A DNA stretch of 64,000 nucleotides, from positions 62,001 to 126,000 of the forward strand of contig NZ_NEVL01000001.1 in assembly GCF_002261335.1 (NCBI RefSeq), given 5' to 3'. The DNA is from Bordetella genomosp. 1. Lineage in GTDB: Bacteria > Pseudomonadota > Gammaproteobacteria > Burkholderiales > Burkholderiaceae_B. The translations under genes and the position numbers were made by a program. The notes beneath the pieces are model-generated. The model saw only the letters and a program-made list of their open reading frames with translations, searched no databases and was not told the origin of the DNA. Below, piece by piece: positions 1 through 8,559 of this stretch; the first letter of the stretch is position 1, and every line of letters begins with the position of its first letter.

Positions 1-401
1 GCACCCGCCGCGTCCTCGAGACGCCGCTGTCGACGCTGCGCCAGATGGACGAGGGCTCGTGGCTCATCGGCGACTCGCAGGAAGAGGCGGGCTACGCCGA
101 CCAGGACGTCGGCCTGCCGGTTCTCGGCACGCTGGCCGACCGGGCGGTGCGCACCCTGCCGGCGCTGCGCGACGTGCGGGTGGTGCGCAGCTGGGCGGCG
201 CTGCGCGTAATGTCCAAGGATGGTTTTCCGATCTATCAGCAATCCGAATCCTGCCCCGGCGTATTCGTGGCCACCTGTCACAGCGGTGTGACGCTGGCGG
301 CCGCCCACGCGCTGGCGCTGGCGCCCATGATCGTGGCCGGCAGGCTCGATGAAGACATGGCGCCGTTTTCCACCGGGAGATTTCATGTTCAAGAGGCTTG
401 A
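1..401 (+). CDS. FAD-dependent oxidoreductase (DAO family), C-terminal part only
   Basis: The reading frame is open from base 3, so the start lies outside the window and only about 132 C-terminal residues are visible. The visible part has the end typical of DAO/glycine-oxidase-type flavoproteins: a GSWLIGDSQEE segment, a run ending in KDGFPIYQ, and a CHSGVTLA segment near the FAD-closing glycine region. It overlaps the start of the 2Fe-2S gene by 17 bp, so the two are translationally coupled. With the next two genes it forms the trio seen in hydrogen cyanide synthase (HcnCAB), opine oxidase and D-hydroxyproline dehydrogenase, where this subunit oxidises an amine or imino acid. The substrate cannot be read from the sequence. 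Confidence 0.85.
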   Translation, partial: TRRVLETPLSTLRQMDEGSWLIGDSQEEAGYADQDVGLPVLGTLADRAVRTLPALRDVRVVRSWAALRVMSKDGFPIYQQSESCPGVFVATCHSGVTLAAAHALALAPMIVAGRLDEDMAPFSTGRFHVQEA

Positions 402-687
402 GGCGGCGCAGCAGCCGGCACGAAGCGCGCCGGTCGAGATCCACGTCAACGGCCAGCCCGTGCAGGCGCGTGCGGGCGACAGCGTGGCCGCGGCGTTGTT
501 CGCCGCCGGCATGGACGCCTGCCGCGACACCGCGGTCAACGAGGTGGCGCGCGGGCCCTTCTGCATGATGGGCGTGTGCTACGACTGCCTGGTCACGATC
601 GACGGGCAACCCAACCGCCAGGGCTGCATGACGCCCGTGGCGCCTGGCATGAAGATCGAGCGCCAGCTGGGCGCGCGCAAGGTATGA
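385..687 (+). CDS. Small (2Fe-2S)-binding subunit of an amine/opine-type dehydrogenase (HcnA-like)
   Basis: A 100-residue protein with one plant-type 2Fe-2S motif near residues 60-82: four cysteines spaced C-x4-C-x2-C-x12-C (CMMGVCYDC, then a cysteine in RQGCMTPV). Small proteins of this kind are the electron-transfer subunit of HcnABC, opine oxidase and D-hydroxyproline dehydrogenase complexes. I chose the ATG at 385 because it follows a GGGAGA ribosome site and aligns with the family; an ATG at 349 would add residues lying entirely inside the preceding gene. It overlaps the preceding FAD subunit by 17 bp, and its stop overlaps the next ATG as ATGA. Confidence 0.88.
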   Translation: MFKRLEAAQQPARSAPVEIHVNGQPVQARAGDSVAAALFAAGMDACRDTAVNEVARGPFCMMGVCYDCLVTIDGQPNRQGCMTPVAPGMKIERQLGARKV

Positions 688-2129
688 CGATGAAGCAGAC
701 GACGTGTGAATTGCTGGTGGTGGGCGCGGGTCCGGCCGGCCTCGCGGCCGCCACGGAGGCCGCGCGGGCCGGGGTCGACGTGATCCTGCTCGACGAGCAG
801 CCGGCGCCGGGCGGCCAGATCTATCGCGCCATCACGACCACGCCGGTCACCGACCGCAAGGTGCTGGGCGAGGACTACTGGCACGGCAGCGAGCTGGTCG
901 GCCCGTTCCAGGCCAGCGGCGCGCGCTACGAGCCGCGCGCCACCGTGTGGGCAGTGTCGCGCATGACCGCGCCGCAGCCCGACGAGGGTTTCGAGGTGGC
1001 GTACTCGGTGGATGGCGAGGCGCGGCTGCTGCATGCGCGCGAGATCCTGCTGGCCACCGGCGCGCAGGAGCGGCCCTTCCCGATTCCGGGCTGGACGCTG
1101 CCCGGCGTGATCACGGCCGGCGCGGCGCAGATCCTGCTCAAGTCGGCGGGCGTGGTGCCGGGCAGCCGCACCGTGCTGGCGGGCTGTGGCCCGCTGCTGT
1201 TCCTGGTGGCCTGGCAGTATCTCAATGCCGGCGTGAAGATCGACGCCATCCTCGAGACCACCCCGCCGGGCCGGCTGGGCAAGGCCCTGCCGCACGCCTT
1301 CGACTTCCTGCGTTCGCCCTATCTGGCCAAGGGCCTGAAGCTGATGCGCGCGGTCAAGCGCGAGATCCGCATCGTGCGCAACGTCTCGGCGCTGCGCGCG
1401 CTGGGCGACGGCCACGTGCAGCGCGTCGCCTACACGTCGGCCAGCGGCGCGGGCGAACTGCCCGTCGACCAGCTGCTGCTGCATCAGGGCGTGGTGCCCA
1501 ACGTGAATCTGTCGCGCGCGCTCGGCCTCGAACACGACTGGAACGCGGCGCTCGATTGCTGGGAGCCGCGTCTCGATGCGTGGGGCGCGAGCAGCGTGCC
1601 CGGCATCGCCATCGCGGGCGACGGCGCCGGCATCGCGGGCGCGCTGGCGGCCGAAGAGCGCGGCCGCATCGCCGCGCTCGGCATCGCCGCGCGGCTGGGC
1701 CGCATCGACACGGCCCGGCGCGATGAGCGAGCCGCCGCGCCGCGCGCCGCGCTGGCGCGCGCCACGCGCGGCCGCGCCTTCTTCGACACGCTGTATCGCG
1801 CACCCGACGCGTTCCGCCGGCCCACCGGCGACACCATCGTGTGCCGCTGCGAGGAGGTCACCGCGCAGCAGGTGCGCGAGACGGTCAAGCTGGGCTGCAG
1901 CGGCCCCAACCAGATGAAGTCGTTCCTGCGTTGCGGCATGGGTCCGTGCCAGGGCCGCTATTGCGGGCTGACGGTGACCGAGCTCATCGCCGACGAGCGC
2001 GGCGTGCCCACGCAGGACGTCGGCTATTACCGCCTGCGCTTCCCGACCAAGCCGCTCACGCTCGGCGAGCTCGCCTCGCTGCCGCAGACCGACGCGTCGC
2101 GCCAGGCCGTCGTGCGGTTGAAGAAATGA
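684..2129 (+). CDS. NAD(P)/FAD-dependent oxidoreductase subunit with BFD-like [2Fe-2S] domain (HcnB-like)
   Basis: A 481-residue flavoprotein. It opens with an FAD Rossmann motif (VVGAGPAGLAAA, about residues 11-22), has a second dinucleotide site and an ATGAQERPFPIPGW segment typical of the HcnB/opine-oxidase A family, and ends with a cysteine-rich BFD-like domain (VCRCEE near residue 390, then GMGPCQGRYC) that binds a further Fe-S cluster. It should accept electrons from the FAD amine-oxidising subunit through the small 2Fe-2S protein. The start at 684 gives an ATGA overlap with the upstream gene; an in-frame ATG six bases later (690) is also possible. Confidence 0.88.
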   Translation: MTMKQTTCELLVVGAGPAGLAAATEAARAGVDVILLDEQPAPGGQIYRAITTTPVTDRKVLGEDYWHGSELVGPFQASGARYEPRATVWAVSRMTAPQPDEGFEVAYSVDGEARLLHAREILLATGAQERPFPIPGWTLPGVITAGAAQILLKSAGVVPGSRTVLAGCGPLLFLVAWQYLNAGVKIDAILETTPPGRLGKALPHAFDFLRSPYLAKGLKLMRAVKREIRIVRNVSALRALGDGHVQRVAYTSASGAGELPVDQLLLHQGVVPNVNLSRALGLEHDWNAALDCWEPRLDAWGASSVPGIAIAGDGAGIAGALAAEERGRIAALGIAARLGRIDTARRDERAAAPRAALARATRGRAFFDTLYRAPDAFRRPTGDTIVCRCEEVTAQQVRETVKLGCSGPNQMKSFLRCGMGPCQGRYCGLTVTELIADERGVPTQDVGYYRLRFPTKPLTLGELASLPQTDASRQAVVRLKK

Positions 2130-3277
2130 GCGCACCCGGCGGTTCGCGTCATGCGCAGGTCATCGTCATCGGTGGCGGGCTGCATGGCAGCTCCGCCGCC
2201 TTGCACCTCGCGCGCGCGGGCGTGGCCGCGCTCGTGCTCGAGAAGAATTACGTGGGGCGTCATGCCTCGGGCGTGAATGCGGGCGGCGTGCGCACGCTCT
2301 CGCGCCACGTGGCCGAGATTCCGCTGGCGCTGGCCTCGCGCGAGCTCTGGTACCGCATCGGCGACCTGGTCGACGACGACTGCGGCTACGAGCAGCACGG
2401 CCAGGTGCGGGTCGCGGAGAACGAGGCCGACGTGGCCACGCTCACGCGCCGGCGCGCACAGCTGCGGGCGCTGGGTTACGAACACGAGGAGTGGATCGAC
2501 GCCGGTGCGCTGCGCGCGCTGGTGCCGGCGCTCGCGCCCTCGGTGCTGGGCGGCCTGATCGTGCGCGGCGATGGCGCCGCCGATCCCTACCGCACCACGC
2601 TGGCGTTCCGACGCAAGGCAGCCTCGCTCGGCGCCCGCTTTGCCGAGGGCGTGCGGGTGCTGCAGACGCGCCGCGAGGCACGCCAGTGGATCGTCAGCAC
2701 CGACGCGGGCGACTACACCTGCGAAACGCTGGTGAACTGTGCCGGCGCCTGGGCCGATCGCATCGCCGCGCAATGGGACGAGCCGGTGCCGCTTTTGCCC
2801 ATCAGCCCGATGATGCTGGTGACGCTGCGCATGCCGCACTTTCTCGATCCCGTGGTGCTGGGCACCGGGCGGCCGCTGTCGTTCAAGCAGCGCAGCAACG
2901 GCACCGTGCTGATCGGCGGTGGCCGGCGCGCCTGGGTCGATCGCGACGCGGAGGCCACCGAGCTCGACTTCCGCTCGCTCGGCGAAGGTGCACGCACCGT
3001 GTGCGACCTGTTTCCGCACATGCGCGAGGCCGTCGTCAATCGCGGCTGGGCCGGCATCGAGGCGGCCATGCCCGACGAGATCCCGGTGATCGGCCCGAGC
3101 CTGCGGCGCGAACAGGCCTTCCACGCCTTCGGGTTCTCGGCCCATGGCTTCGAGCTCGGGCCCATCGTGGGCAGCATCCTGGCCGATCTCATCACGCGCG
3201 GCGAGGCGGCCCTGCCGATCGCGCCGTTTGCCGTGAATCGTTTCGAAGCGGGCGTGGCGCACGCCGCCCCGCACTGA
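2126..3277 (+). CDS. FAD-dependent oxidoreductase, DAO family
   Basis: A 383-residue DAO-family flavoenzyme. The FAD-binding GxGxxG motif is at the N-terminus (VIVIGGGLHGSSAALHLARA, about residues 12-31), followed by the family segment NAGGVRTL; the C-terminal FAD-contacting motif (GFSAHGFELGPIVG) is near residue 340. Family members oxidise D-amino acids, sarcosine, glycine or imino acids. It overlaps the preceding subunit gene by ATGA, so it is in the same transcription unit. This is the second DAO protein in the cluster, and the first one (at the left edge) occupies the usual place of the catalytic subunit, so this one may act on a different pathway step or form an alternative complex. Confidence 0.85.
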   Translation: MSAPGGSRHAQVIVIGGGLHGSSAALHLARAGVAALVLEKNYVGRHASGVNAGGVRTLSRHVAEIPLALASRELWYRIGDLVDDDCGYEQHGQVRVAENEADVATLTRRRAQLRALGYEHEEWIDAGALRALVPALAPSVLGGLIVRGDGAADPYRTTLAFRRKAASLGARFAEGVRVLQTRREARQWIVSTDAGDYTCETLVNCAGAWADRIAAQWDEPVPLLPISPMMLVTLRMPHFLDPVVLGTGRPLSFKQRSNGTVLIGGGRRAWVDRDAEATELDFRSLGEGARTVCDLFPHMREAVVNRGWAGIEAAMPDEIPVIGPSLRREQAFHAFGFSAHGFELGPIVGSILADLITRGEAALPIAPFAVNRFEAGVAHAAPH

Positions 3278-3318
3278 TTCATCCACGCCCTCACGGGCCC
3301 AAAGGAGCTAGGCGCAGC

Positions 3319-3675
3319 ATGAGCAGCAACATCACCCGCATCGATTCGAACGAACGACTCTCGCGCATCGTGATCCACGGCGACACGGTGTACGTGGCCG
3401 GCGTCACCTCGCGCGCCGAAGGCGGCGTGGCCGCGCAGACGCGCGACGCGCTTGCGAAGATCGACGGCTACCTGGCGCAGGCCGGCACCGACAAGACCCG
3501 CCTGCTGTCGGTGCAGATCTGGCTCAAGGACATCGACCGTGATTTCGCCGCGATGAACGGCGTTTGGGGCGAGTGGGCGCCGCGCGAGGCCATGCCCACG
3601 CGCGCCACCTGCGAGGCCAAGCTGGCCGCGCCCGAACTGCTGGTGGAAATCATCGTGACGGCGGCGCGCGCGTAA
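3319..3675 (+). CDS. RidA/YjgF-family protein
   Basis: A 118-residue protein with the RidA fold signature: an N-terminal strand region (IVIHGDTVYVAGVTS) and a C-terminal PTRATCEAKLAAPELLVE stretch. RidA proteins hydrolyse reactive enamine/imine intermediates released by PLP or flavin enzymes. In my hand alignment the catalytic arginine of canonical RidA (in the VARLPK context) falls on a non-arginine residue here, which suggests a divergent Rid subgroup whose imine deaminase activity is uncertain. A strong AAAGGAG ribosome site lies about 12 bases before the ATG. It follows the DAO gene by 41 bp, which suggests a role in handling imines made by these oxidases. Confidence 0.85.
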   Translation: MSSNITRIDSNERLSRIVIHGDTVYVAGVTSRAEGGVAAQTRDALAKIDGYLAQAGTDKTRLLSVQIWLKDIDRDFAAMNGVWGEWAPREAMPTRATCEAKLAAPELLVEIIVTAARA

Positions 3676-3703
3676 CGGCGCGCACCGCCCCTCGCCCGCG
3701 GCG

Positions 3704-4981
3704 TCAGCGCCGCAGGCGGAAGTCGACCGACGCGGGGCGGCCCGGCAGGGCCAGCTCCGCGCGCACCGGCGCCGTGCGCGCAATGATGCGGCCGCCGCGG
3801 ATCACCGCGAGGCGCGCCGCGCGCAGGCGGATCGCCTCGACCGGATCGCCGGCCTGCAGCAGCACCAGGTCGGCGCGCTTGCCGACCGCCAGGCCGACGT
3901 CGTCCAGGCCGAGGATGGCGGCCGGCGTTTCGGTCACGGCCTTGAAACAGGCCAGCATCGCATCGCGGCCGGTCATCTGGGCCACGTGCAGGCCCATGTG
4001 CGCCACTTCCAGCATGTCGCCGCCGCCCAGGCTGTACCAGGGGTCCATCACGCAATCGTGGCCGAACGCCACCGGCACGCCGGCGGCCAGCAGCTCGGGC
4101 ACGCGCGTCATGCCGCGGCGCTTCGGATAGGTGTCGTGGCGGCCCTGCAGTGTGATGTTGATCAGCGGATTGGCGATGGCGGCCACGCCGGCCTCGCGGA
4201 TCAGCGGGATCAGCTTGGACACGTAGTAGTTGTCCATCGAATGCATCGAGGTCAGGTGCGAGCCCGTGACGCGGCCGTGCAGGCCGAGCCGCTGCGACTG
4301 GTACGCCAGCGATTCGATGTGGCGCGACAGCGGATCGTCGCTCTCGTCGCAATGCATGTCCACGCGCAGGCCGCGTTCGGCGGCCAGCTCGCACAGGATG
4401 CGCACCGATTCGGCGCCGTCCTGCATGGTGCGTTCGAAGTGCGGGATGCCGCCCACCACGTCCACGCCCATGTCGAGCGCACGCTTGAGGTTGTCGAGCG
4501 CGGCCGGCGCACGCAGCACGCCGTCCTGCGGGAAGGCCACCAGTTGCAGGTCGAGATAAGGTTTGACCTGCTCGCGCACGTGCAGCAGCGCTTCCACCGC
4601 CAGCAGGCGCGGGTCGCATACGTCGACGTGGCTGCGGATCGCCAGCAGGCCGCGGCCCACGGCCCAGTCGCAGTACGCCAGCGCGCGCTCGACCAGCGCC
4701 TCCTGCGTGAGCAGCGGCTTGAGCTCGCCCCACAGCGCGATGCCTTCGAGCAGCGTGCCCGATTCGTTCACGCGCGGCAGGCCATACGACAGCGTCGAGT
4801 CCATGTGGAAGTGCGCGTCGACGAAGGGCGTGGAGACCAGTTGCCCCTGCGCGTCCAGCACGTCGCCGGCTTCGGCAGCCAGTTGCGGCTCGATGGCGGC
4901 GATGCGGCCATCGCGCACGCCGATGTCGAGCGGGCCGCGGCCGTCGGGCAGCACGGCCTGCTTGATGATGAGATCGAACAT
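3704..4981 (-). CDS. codA: Cytosine-deaminase-family amidohydrolase
   Basis: A 425-residue amidohydrolase that follows E. coli cytosine deaminase closely. Metal and catalytic residues are visible: H57 and H59 (DAHFHMD), Q152 (FPQDG), H210 and E213 (HCDE), H242 (SHLTSMHS) and D309 (FGHDCVMDPW). The residue after D309 is cysteine, where E. coli CodA has D314, a specificity-determining residue. The family releases ammonia from cytosine or related rings in the cytosol. It is the last gene of a co-oriented operon with a BMP-type nucleoside/base ABC transporter, 17 bp after a permease gene, which fits pyrimidine or purine-like base salvage. The exact substrate may differ from cytosine. Confidence 0.85.
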   Translation of the reverse strand: MFDLIIKQAVLPDGRGPLDIGVRDGRIAAIEPQLAAEAGDVLDAQGQLVSTPFVDAHFHMDSTLSYGLPRVNESGTLLEGIALWGELKPLLTQEALVERALAYCDWAVGRGLLAIRSHVDVCDPRLLAVEALLHVREQVKPYLDLQLVAFPQDGVLRAPAALDNLKRALDMGVDVVGGIPHFERTMQDGAESVRILCELAAERGLRVDMHCDESDDPLSRHIESLAYQSQRLGLHGRVTGSHLTSMHSMDNYYVSKLIPLIREAGVAAIANPLINITLQGRHDTYPKRRGMTRVPELLAAGVPVAFGHDCVMDPWYSLGGGDMLEVAHMGLHVAQMTGRDAMLACFKAVTETPAAILGLDDVGLAVGKRADLVLLQAGDPVEAIRLRAARLAVIRGGRIIARTAPVRAELALPGRPASVDFRLRR

Positions 4982-4998
4982 GTGGGTACTCCGGTAGA

Positions 4999-5949
4999 TC
5001 AGCGTTCGCCCTTGCGATAGGGCTTCATCAGCGCCTGCGGGTAGGCGGCGCGGCGCGCCACGACCACCAGGGCGAGGATGGAAAGAATGTAGGGCAGCAT
5101 CAGGTAGACCTGATACGGCAGCTCGGGCAGGCCCGGCAGCGCGGCGCCCGCCTGTTGCAGGCGCAACTGGATGGCGTCGAAGAAGGCGAACACCAGCGCG
5201 CCCAGCAAGGCCTTGCCGGGCCGCCACGAGGCGAACACCACCAGCGCCACGCAGATCCAGCCCCGGCCGTTGACCATGTTGAAGAAGAAGGCGTTGAAGG
5301 CCGACAGCGTGAGGAAGCTGCCCGCGATGCCCATCAGCGCGGAGCCCGCCACGATGGCGCTCATGCGCAGCTTCGTCACCGACAGGCCCTGCCCTTCGGC
5401 CGCGGCGGGATTCTCGCCCACCATGCGCAGCGCCAGGCCGGCCGGCGTGCGGTTGAGCAGCCAGGCCACCAGCGGCACGGCGATCAGCGCCAGCAGTGTC
5501 ATGGGCGTGAGCCCGGCCAGCACCGGCCCGAACAGCGGAATGCCGGCGAGCGCCTTCATCTCGGCGAAGGGCACGATGGTGGGCGGGGTGGTGACGCTCG
5601 GGAACGTCACGCGGTAGGCAAAGTAGCTCAGGCTGGTCGCCAGCATCGTGACGCCCAGGCCCGAGACGTGTTGCGACAGGCCCAGCGGCACCGTGAGCAC
5701 CGCATGCAGCAGGCCGAACACCGCGCCGGCGAATGCCGCCGCGACCACGCCGAGCCAGAGCGGCGCGCCCAGGTAGACGGCGAGCCAGCCGCTGAAGGCG
5801 CCCGCCACCATGATGCCCTCGATGCCGAGGTTCAGCACGCCGGCACGCTCGCACATCAGCACGCCCAGCGTGCCGAGAATCAGCGGCGTCGCCAGGCGCA
5901 GCGCGGCGATCCAGAATGCCGCCGAGCCGAGTAGATCCATCCATTCCAT
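4999..5949 (-). CDS. ABC transporter permease, nucleoside/BMP type (second permease)
   Basis: A 316-residue, strongly hydrophobic permease with about eight to ten membrane segments, of the branched-chain/ribose (BPD_transp_2) class paired with BMP-family binding proteins in nucleoside importers (YufQ/NupQ type). Recognisable segments are ATPLILGTLGVLMCERAGVLNLGIEGIM near the N-terminus, which includes the NLGIEG signature, and MRMVGENPAAAEGQG in the cytoplasmic loop contacting the ATPase. I chose the ATG at 5949 (MEWMDLLGS); an ATG at 5940 is also possible. It starts 10 bp after the other permease gene and precedes the deaminase gene by 17 bp. Confidence 0.88.
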   Translation of the reverse strand: MEWMDLLGSAAFWIAALRLATPLILGTLGVLMCERAGVLNLGIEGIMVAGAFSGWLAVYLGAPLWLGVVAAAFAGAVFGLLHAVLTVPLGLSQHVSGLGVTMLATSLSYFAYRVTFPSVTTPPTIVPFAEMKALAGIPLFGPVLAGLTPMTLLALIAVPLVAWLLNRTPAGLALRMVGENPAAAEGQGLSVTKLRMSAIVAGSALMGIAGSFLTLSAFNAFFFNMVNGRGWICVALVVFASWRPGKALLGALVFAFFDAIQLRLQQAGAALPGLPELPYQVYLMLPYILSILALVVVARRAAYPQALMKPYRKGER

Positions 5950-5959
5950 GACTCGGTCC

Positions 5960-7033
5960 TCAAGCGGGGTTGCGGCGCACGCGATACTGCGCAAACAGCG
6001 TCGCCACCAACATGGACAAAAGCGAAGTCGCCACGATGACGTCGGCGATGTAGTTGGGCACGGCGATGGCGCGGCTCATGCTGTCGGCACCGACCAGCAT
6101 GCCGGCCACGAACACGCTGGCCGCGATCACGCCCAGCGGATGCAGGCCGGCCAGCATCGCCACCACCACGCCGGTGTAGCCGTAGCCCGGCGACATATCC
6201 AGCGTCACGTAGCTGGTGCGGCCCGCCACCTCGATCGCGCCGGCCAGCCCGGCCAGCGCGCCCGACAGCATCGCGGTGCACAGCATCACGCGGCTCACCG
6301 GCAGGCCCAGGAAGCGCGCGGCGTGGGCGTTGCCGCCGACCGCGCGCATCTGGAAGCCAAATACGGTGTAGCGGTTCACCAGCCACAGCGCCACCGCCAG
6401 CCCGGCCGCCCACAGCAGGCCGGTGTGGGCGCGGGTGCGCTCGATCAGCTTGCCCAGTTCGAGGTCGGGGTTGAGCGCGACCGATTGCGGCCAGCCCATC
6501 GCCATGGGATCTTTCATCGGGCCGTCCAGCATCATCGACACGAACAGCAGCACGATGAAGTTGCCCAGCAGCGTGGTCACCACTTCGTCGACGCCCAGGC
6601 GCGACTTGAGAATGGCGGGGATCAGCAGCAGCACGGCACCGGCCAGCGCGGCCGCCAGCAGCATGCCGCCGAACAGCACCGGCACCGGCAGGTCCAGGCC
6701 CACGCCGCCATGCATGCCGCCCACGGCGACCGCGGCGAGCGCGCCCATGTAGAGCTGCCCTTCCGCGCCGATGTTGAAGAGCCGCGCGCGGAACGCGACC
6801 GCGCAGGCCAGGCCCGTGAGCATCAGCGGCGTGGCGCGCGTGAGCGTCTCGGACAGCGCGAAGCGCGAGCCGAAGGCGCCCTCGAACAGCAAGGCGTAGG
6901 TGCGGCCCACGGGCGCGCCGGCCCAGGCCACCAGCAGCGTGCAGATCAGCAGGGTGAAGGCGATCGCGGCCAGGGGCGCGACGGCCAGTGCGAAGCGGCT
7001 GGGTTCGGTCCGCCGCTCCAGTATCAAACTCAT
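5960..7033 (-). CDS. ABC transporter permease, nucleoside/BMP type (first permease)
   Basis: A 357-residue membrane permease, YufP/NupP type. It has an N-terminal membrane span after a short charged leader, the family segment LFNIGAEGQLYMGA (about residues 90-103), further spans, and the MRAVGGNAHAARFLG loop that docks to the ATPase. It forms the heteromeric import channel with the following permease. The start ATG overlaps the stop of the ATPase gene (ATGA, 7030-7033), so ATPase and permease are translated in a coupled way. Confidence 0.9.
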   Translation of the reverse strand: MSLILERRTEPSRFALAVAPLAAIAFTLLICTLLVAWAGAPVGRTYALLFEGAFGSRFALSETLTRATPLMLTGLACAVAFRARLFNIGAEGQLYMGALAAVAVGGMHGGVGLDLPVPVLFGGMLLAAALAGAVLLLIPAILKSRLGVDEVVTTLLGNFIVLLFVSMMLDGPMKDPMAMGWPQSVALNPDLELGKLIERTRAHTGLLWAAGLAVALWLVNRYTVFGFQMRAVGGNAHAARFLGLPVSRVMLCTAMLSGALAGLAGAIEVAGRTSYVTLDMSPGYGYTGVVVAMLAGLHPLGVIAASVFVAGMLVGADSMSRAIAVPNYIADVIVATSLLSMLVATLFAQYRVRRNPA

Positions 7034-8559
7034 GATGAAGCTCCAGTCATGGCCAGCCCGACGGTGGCGGGTGTCCATTGATCCACCGGCTTGTCGGCCA
7101 CCAGCTTGCCGGCGCACAGCACGGCGATGCGGTCGGCCAGCGCGAAGATCTCTTCGAGGTCTTCGGAGACCAGCAGGATGCCGGCGCCGCGCGCCCGCGC
7201 GGCCAGCAATTGCTCGCGCACGTAGGCGACCGCGCCGATGTCCAGGCCCCAGGTCGGCTGGTCGGCCACGATCAGGCGCGGTTCGCGCGTGAGGGCGCGG
7301 CCCAGGATCAGTTTCTGCATATTGCCGCCCGACAGGCTGCGGGTGCGCACCGACAGCGAGGCCGCGCGCACGTCGTAGCGGGTCGCGAGGTCGCGCGCAT
7401 AGGCCTGCGCCTCGCGCGCGCGGATCACGCCGAAACGCGCGAAGCGCGGGTCGTCGAGGTCTTCGACGATGGCGTTTTCCCACAGCGGGCTGTCGCCGAG
7501 CACGCCTTCGTGATGGCGGTCTTCGGGAATGCGGCCGACGCCGGCGGCGGTCCAGCCCGCCGGGGTGGCGGGCGCGGCCGCGCTTTCCGGACCGAGCCGG
7601 ATGGTGCCGTCGGCGGGATGGCGCAGGCCGGTGAGCACCGACACGAGCGCCTGCTGGCCGTTGCCGGCCACGCCCGCGATCGCGACGATCTCGTGTTCGT
7701 GCACGGTGAGGTCGAGCGCATCGAGCTGCGGCACGGCGGCGGCGTTGTCGCGCACCGTGACCTGCGACAGGCGCAACACCGGCGCCACCTGCTCGCGCGC
7801 GGGCACGGGCTGCGCATGCGGCATCACCACCTTGCGGCCCACCATCAGCTCGGCCAGTTCGGCCGCCGAGGTGGCGGCGGTGTCGCGCTCGGCCACGAGC
7901 TTGCCCTGGCGCAGCACGGCGACGCGTTGCGACACGGCCATCACTTCGTCGAGCTTGTGCGAGATGAAGATGACCGCCAGGCCGTCGGCGACGAAGCCGC
8001 GCAGCGTGGCGAACAGCGCCTGCGATTCCTGCGGCGTGAGCACGGCGGTGGGCTCATCGAGGATGAGCACGCGCGCGCCGCGATACAGCGCCTTGAGGAT
8101 TTCGACGCGCTGCTTCTCGCCCACCGACAGCGTGCCCACGCGCGCGTCGGGATTGATGGCGAGGCCGAAGCGCTGGCCCAGCGCCACCAGCTTCTCGCGC
8201 GCGCGCTTGCGCGCGGAGGCGAACTTCCACAGCGATTCCGTGCCGACCATCACGTTGTCGAGCACGGTCATGTTGTCGGCCAGCGTGAAGTGCTGGTGCA
8301 CCATGCCGATGCCGGCGGCCAGCGCCGCGTCGGGACGCCCCGGCGGCAGCGGCTGGCCGAAGACGTCGATGCGCCCGGCGTCGGCCACGTAGTGGCCGAA
8401 CAGGATCGAGACCAGCGTGGACTTGCCCGCGCCGTTCTCGCCGAGCAACGCGAGCACCTCGCCCGCGCGCAGCGAGAGCGAGATGTCGTCGTTGGCCGTG
8501 AGGCTGCCGAAGCGCTTGGTCACCCCCGTGAGGCGGAGGGCGAGAGCGGCGTCATTCAT
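7030..8559 (-). CDS. ABC transporter ATP-binding protein, nucleoside/sugar type with two ATPase domains
   Basis: A 509-residue ATPase with two tandem nucleotide-binding domains, like YufO/NupO and the ribose/galactoside importers. Domain 1 has Walker A GENGAGKST (about residues 39-47), a signature-like LSVGEKQRVEI and Walker B VLILDEPTAVL. Domain 2 has a degenerate Walker A (GVAGNGQQALV), the signature LSGGNMQKLILGRAL and Walker B LIVADQPTWGLD. One canonical and one degenerate site is normal for this class. It overlaps both neighbours by ATGA, with the binding protein upstream and a permease downstream. Confidence 0.92.
   Translation of the reverse strand: MNDAALALRLTGVTKRFGSLTANDDISLSLRAGEVLALLGENGAGKSTLVSILFGHYVADAGRIDVFGQPLPPGRPDAALAAGIGMVHQHFTLADNMTVLDNVMVGTESLWKFASARKRAREKLVALGQRFGLAINPDARVGTLSVGEKQRVEILKALYRGARVLILDEPTAVLTPQESQALFATLRGFVADGLAVIFISHKLDEVMAVSQRVAVLRQGKLVAERDTAATSAAELAELMVGRKVVMPHAQPVPAREQVAPVLRLSQVTVRDNAAAVPQLDALDLTVHEHEIVAIAGVAGNGQQALVSVLTGLRHPADGTIRLGPESAAAPATPAGWTAAGVGRIPEDRHHEGVLGDSPLWENAIVEDLDDPRFARFGVIRAREAQAYARDLATRYDVRAASLSVRTRSLSGGNMQKLILGRALTREPRLIVADQPTWGLDIGAVAYVREQLLAARARGAGILLVSEDLEEIFALADRIAVLCAGKLVADKPVDQWTPATVGLAMTGASS

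Noticed and set aside
1-2129. Hydrogen cyanide synthase
   Set aside because: The subunit architecture is shared with opine oxidase and D-hydroxyproline dehydrogenase, and nothing visible favours glycine as substrate; a neutral name is safer.
579-2135. Long minus-strand open frame of about 518 codons opposite the HcnB-like gene
   Set aside because: It lies fully antisense to a gene with clear flavoprotein motifs, its translation is arginine/alanine/glutamine-rich with no family resemblance, and very high GC makes such antisense frames common.
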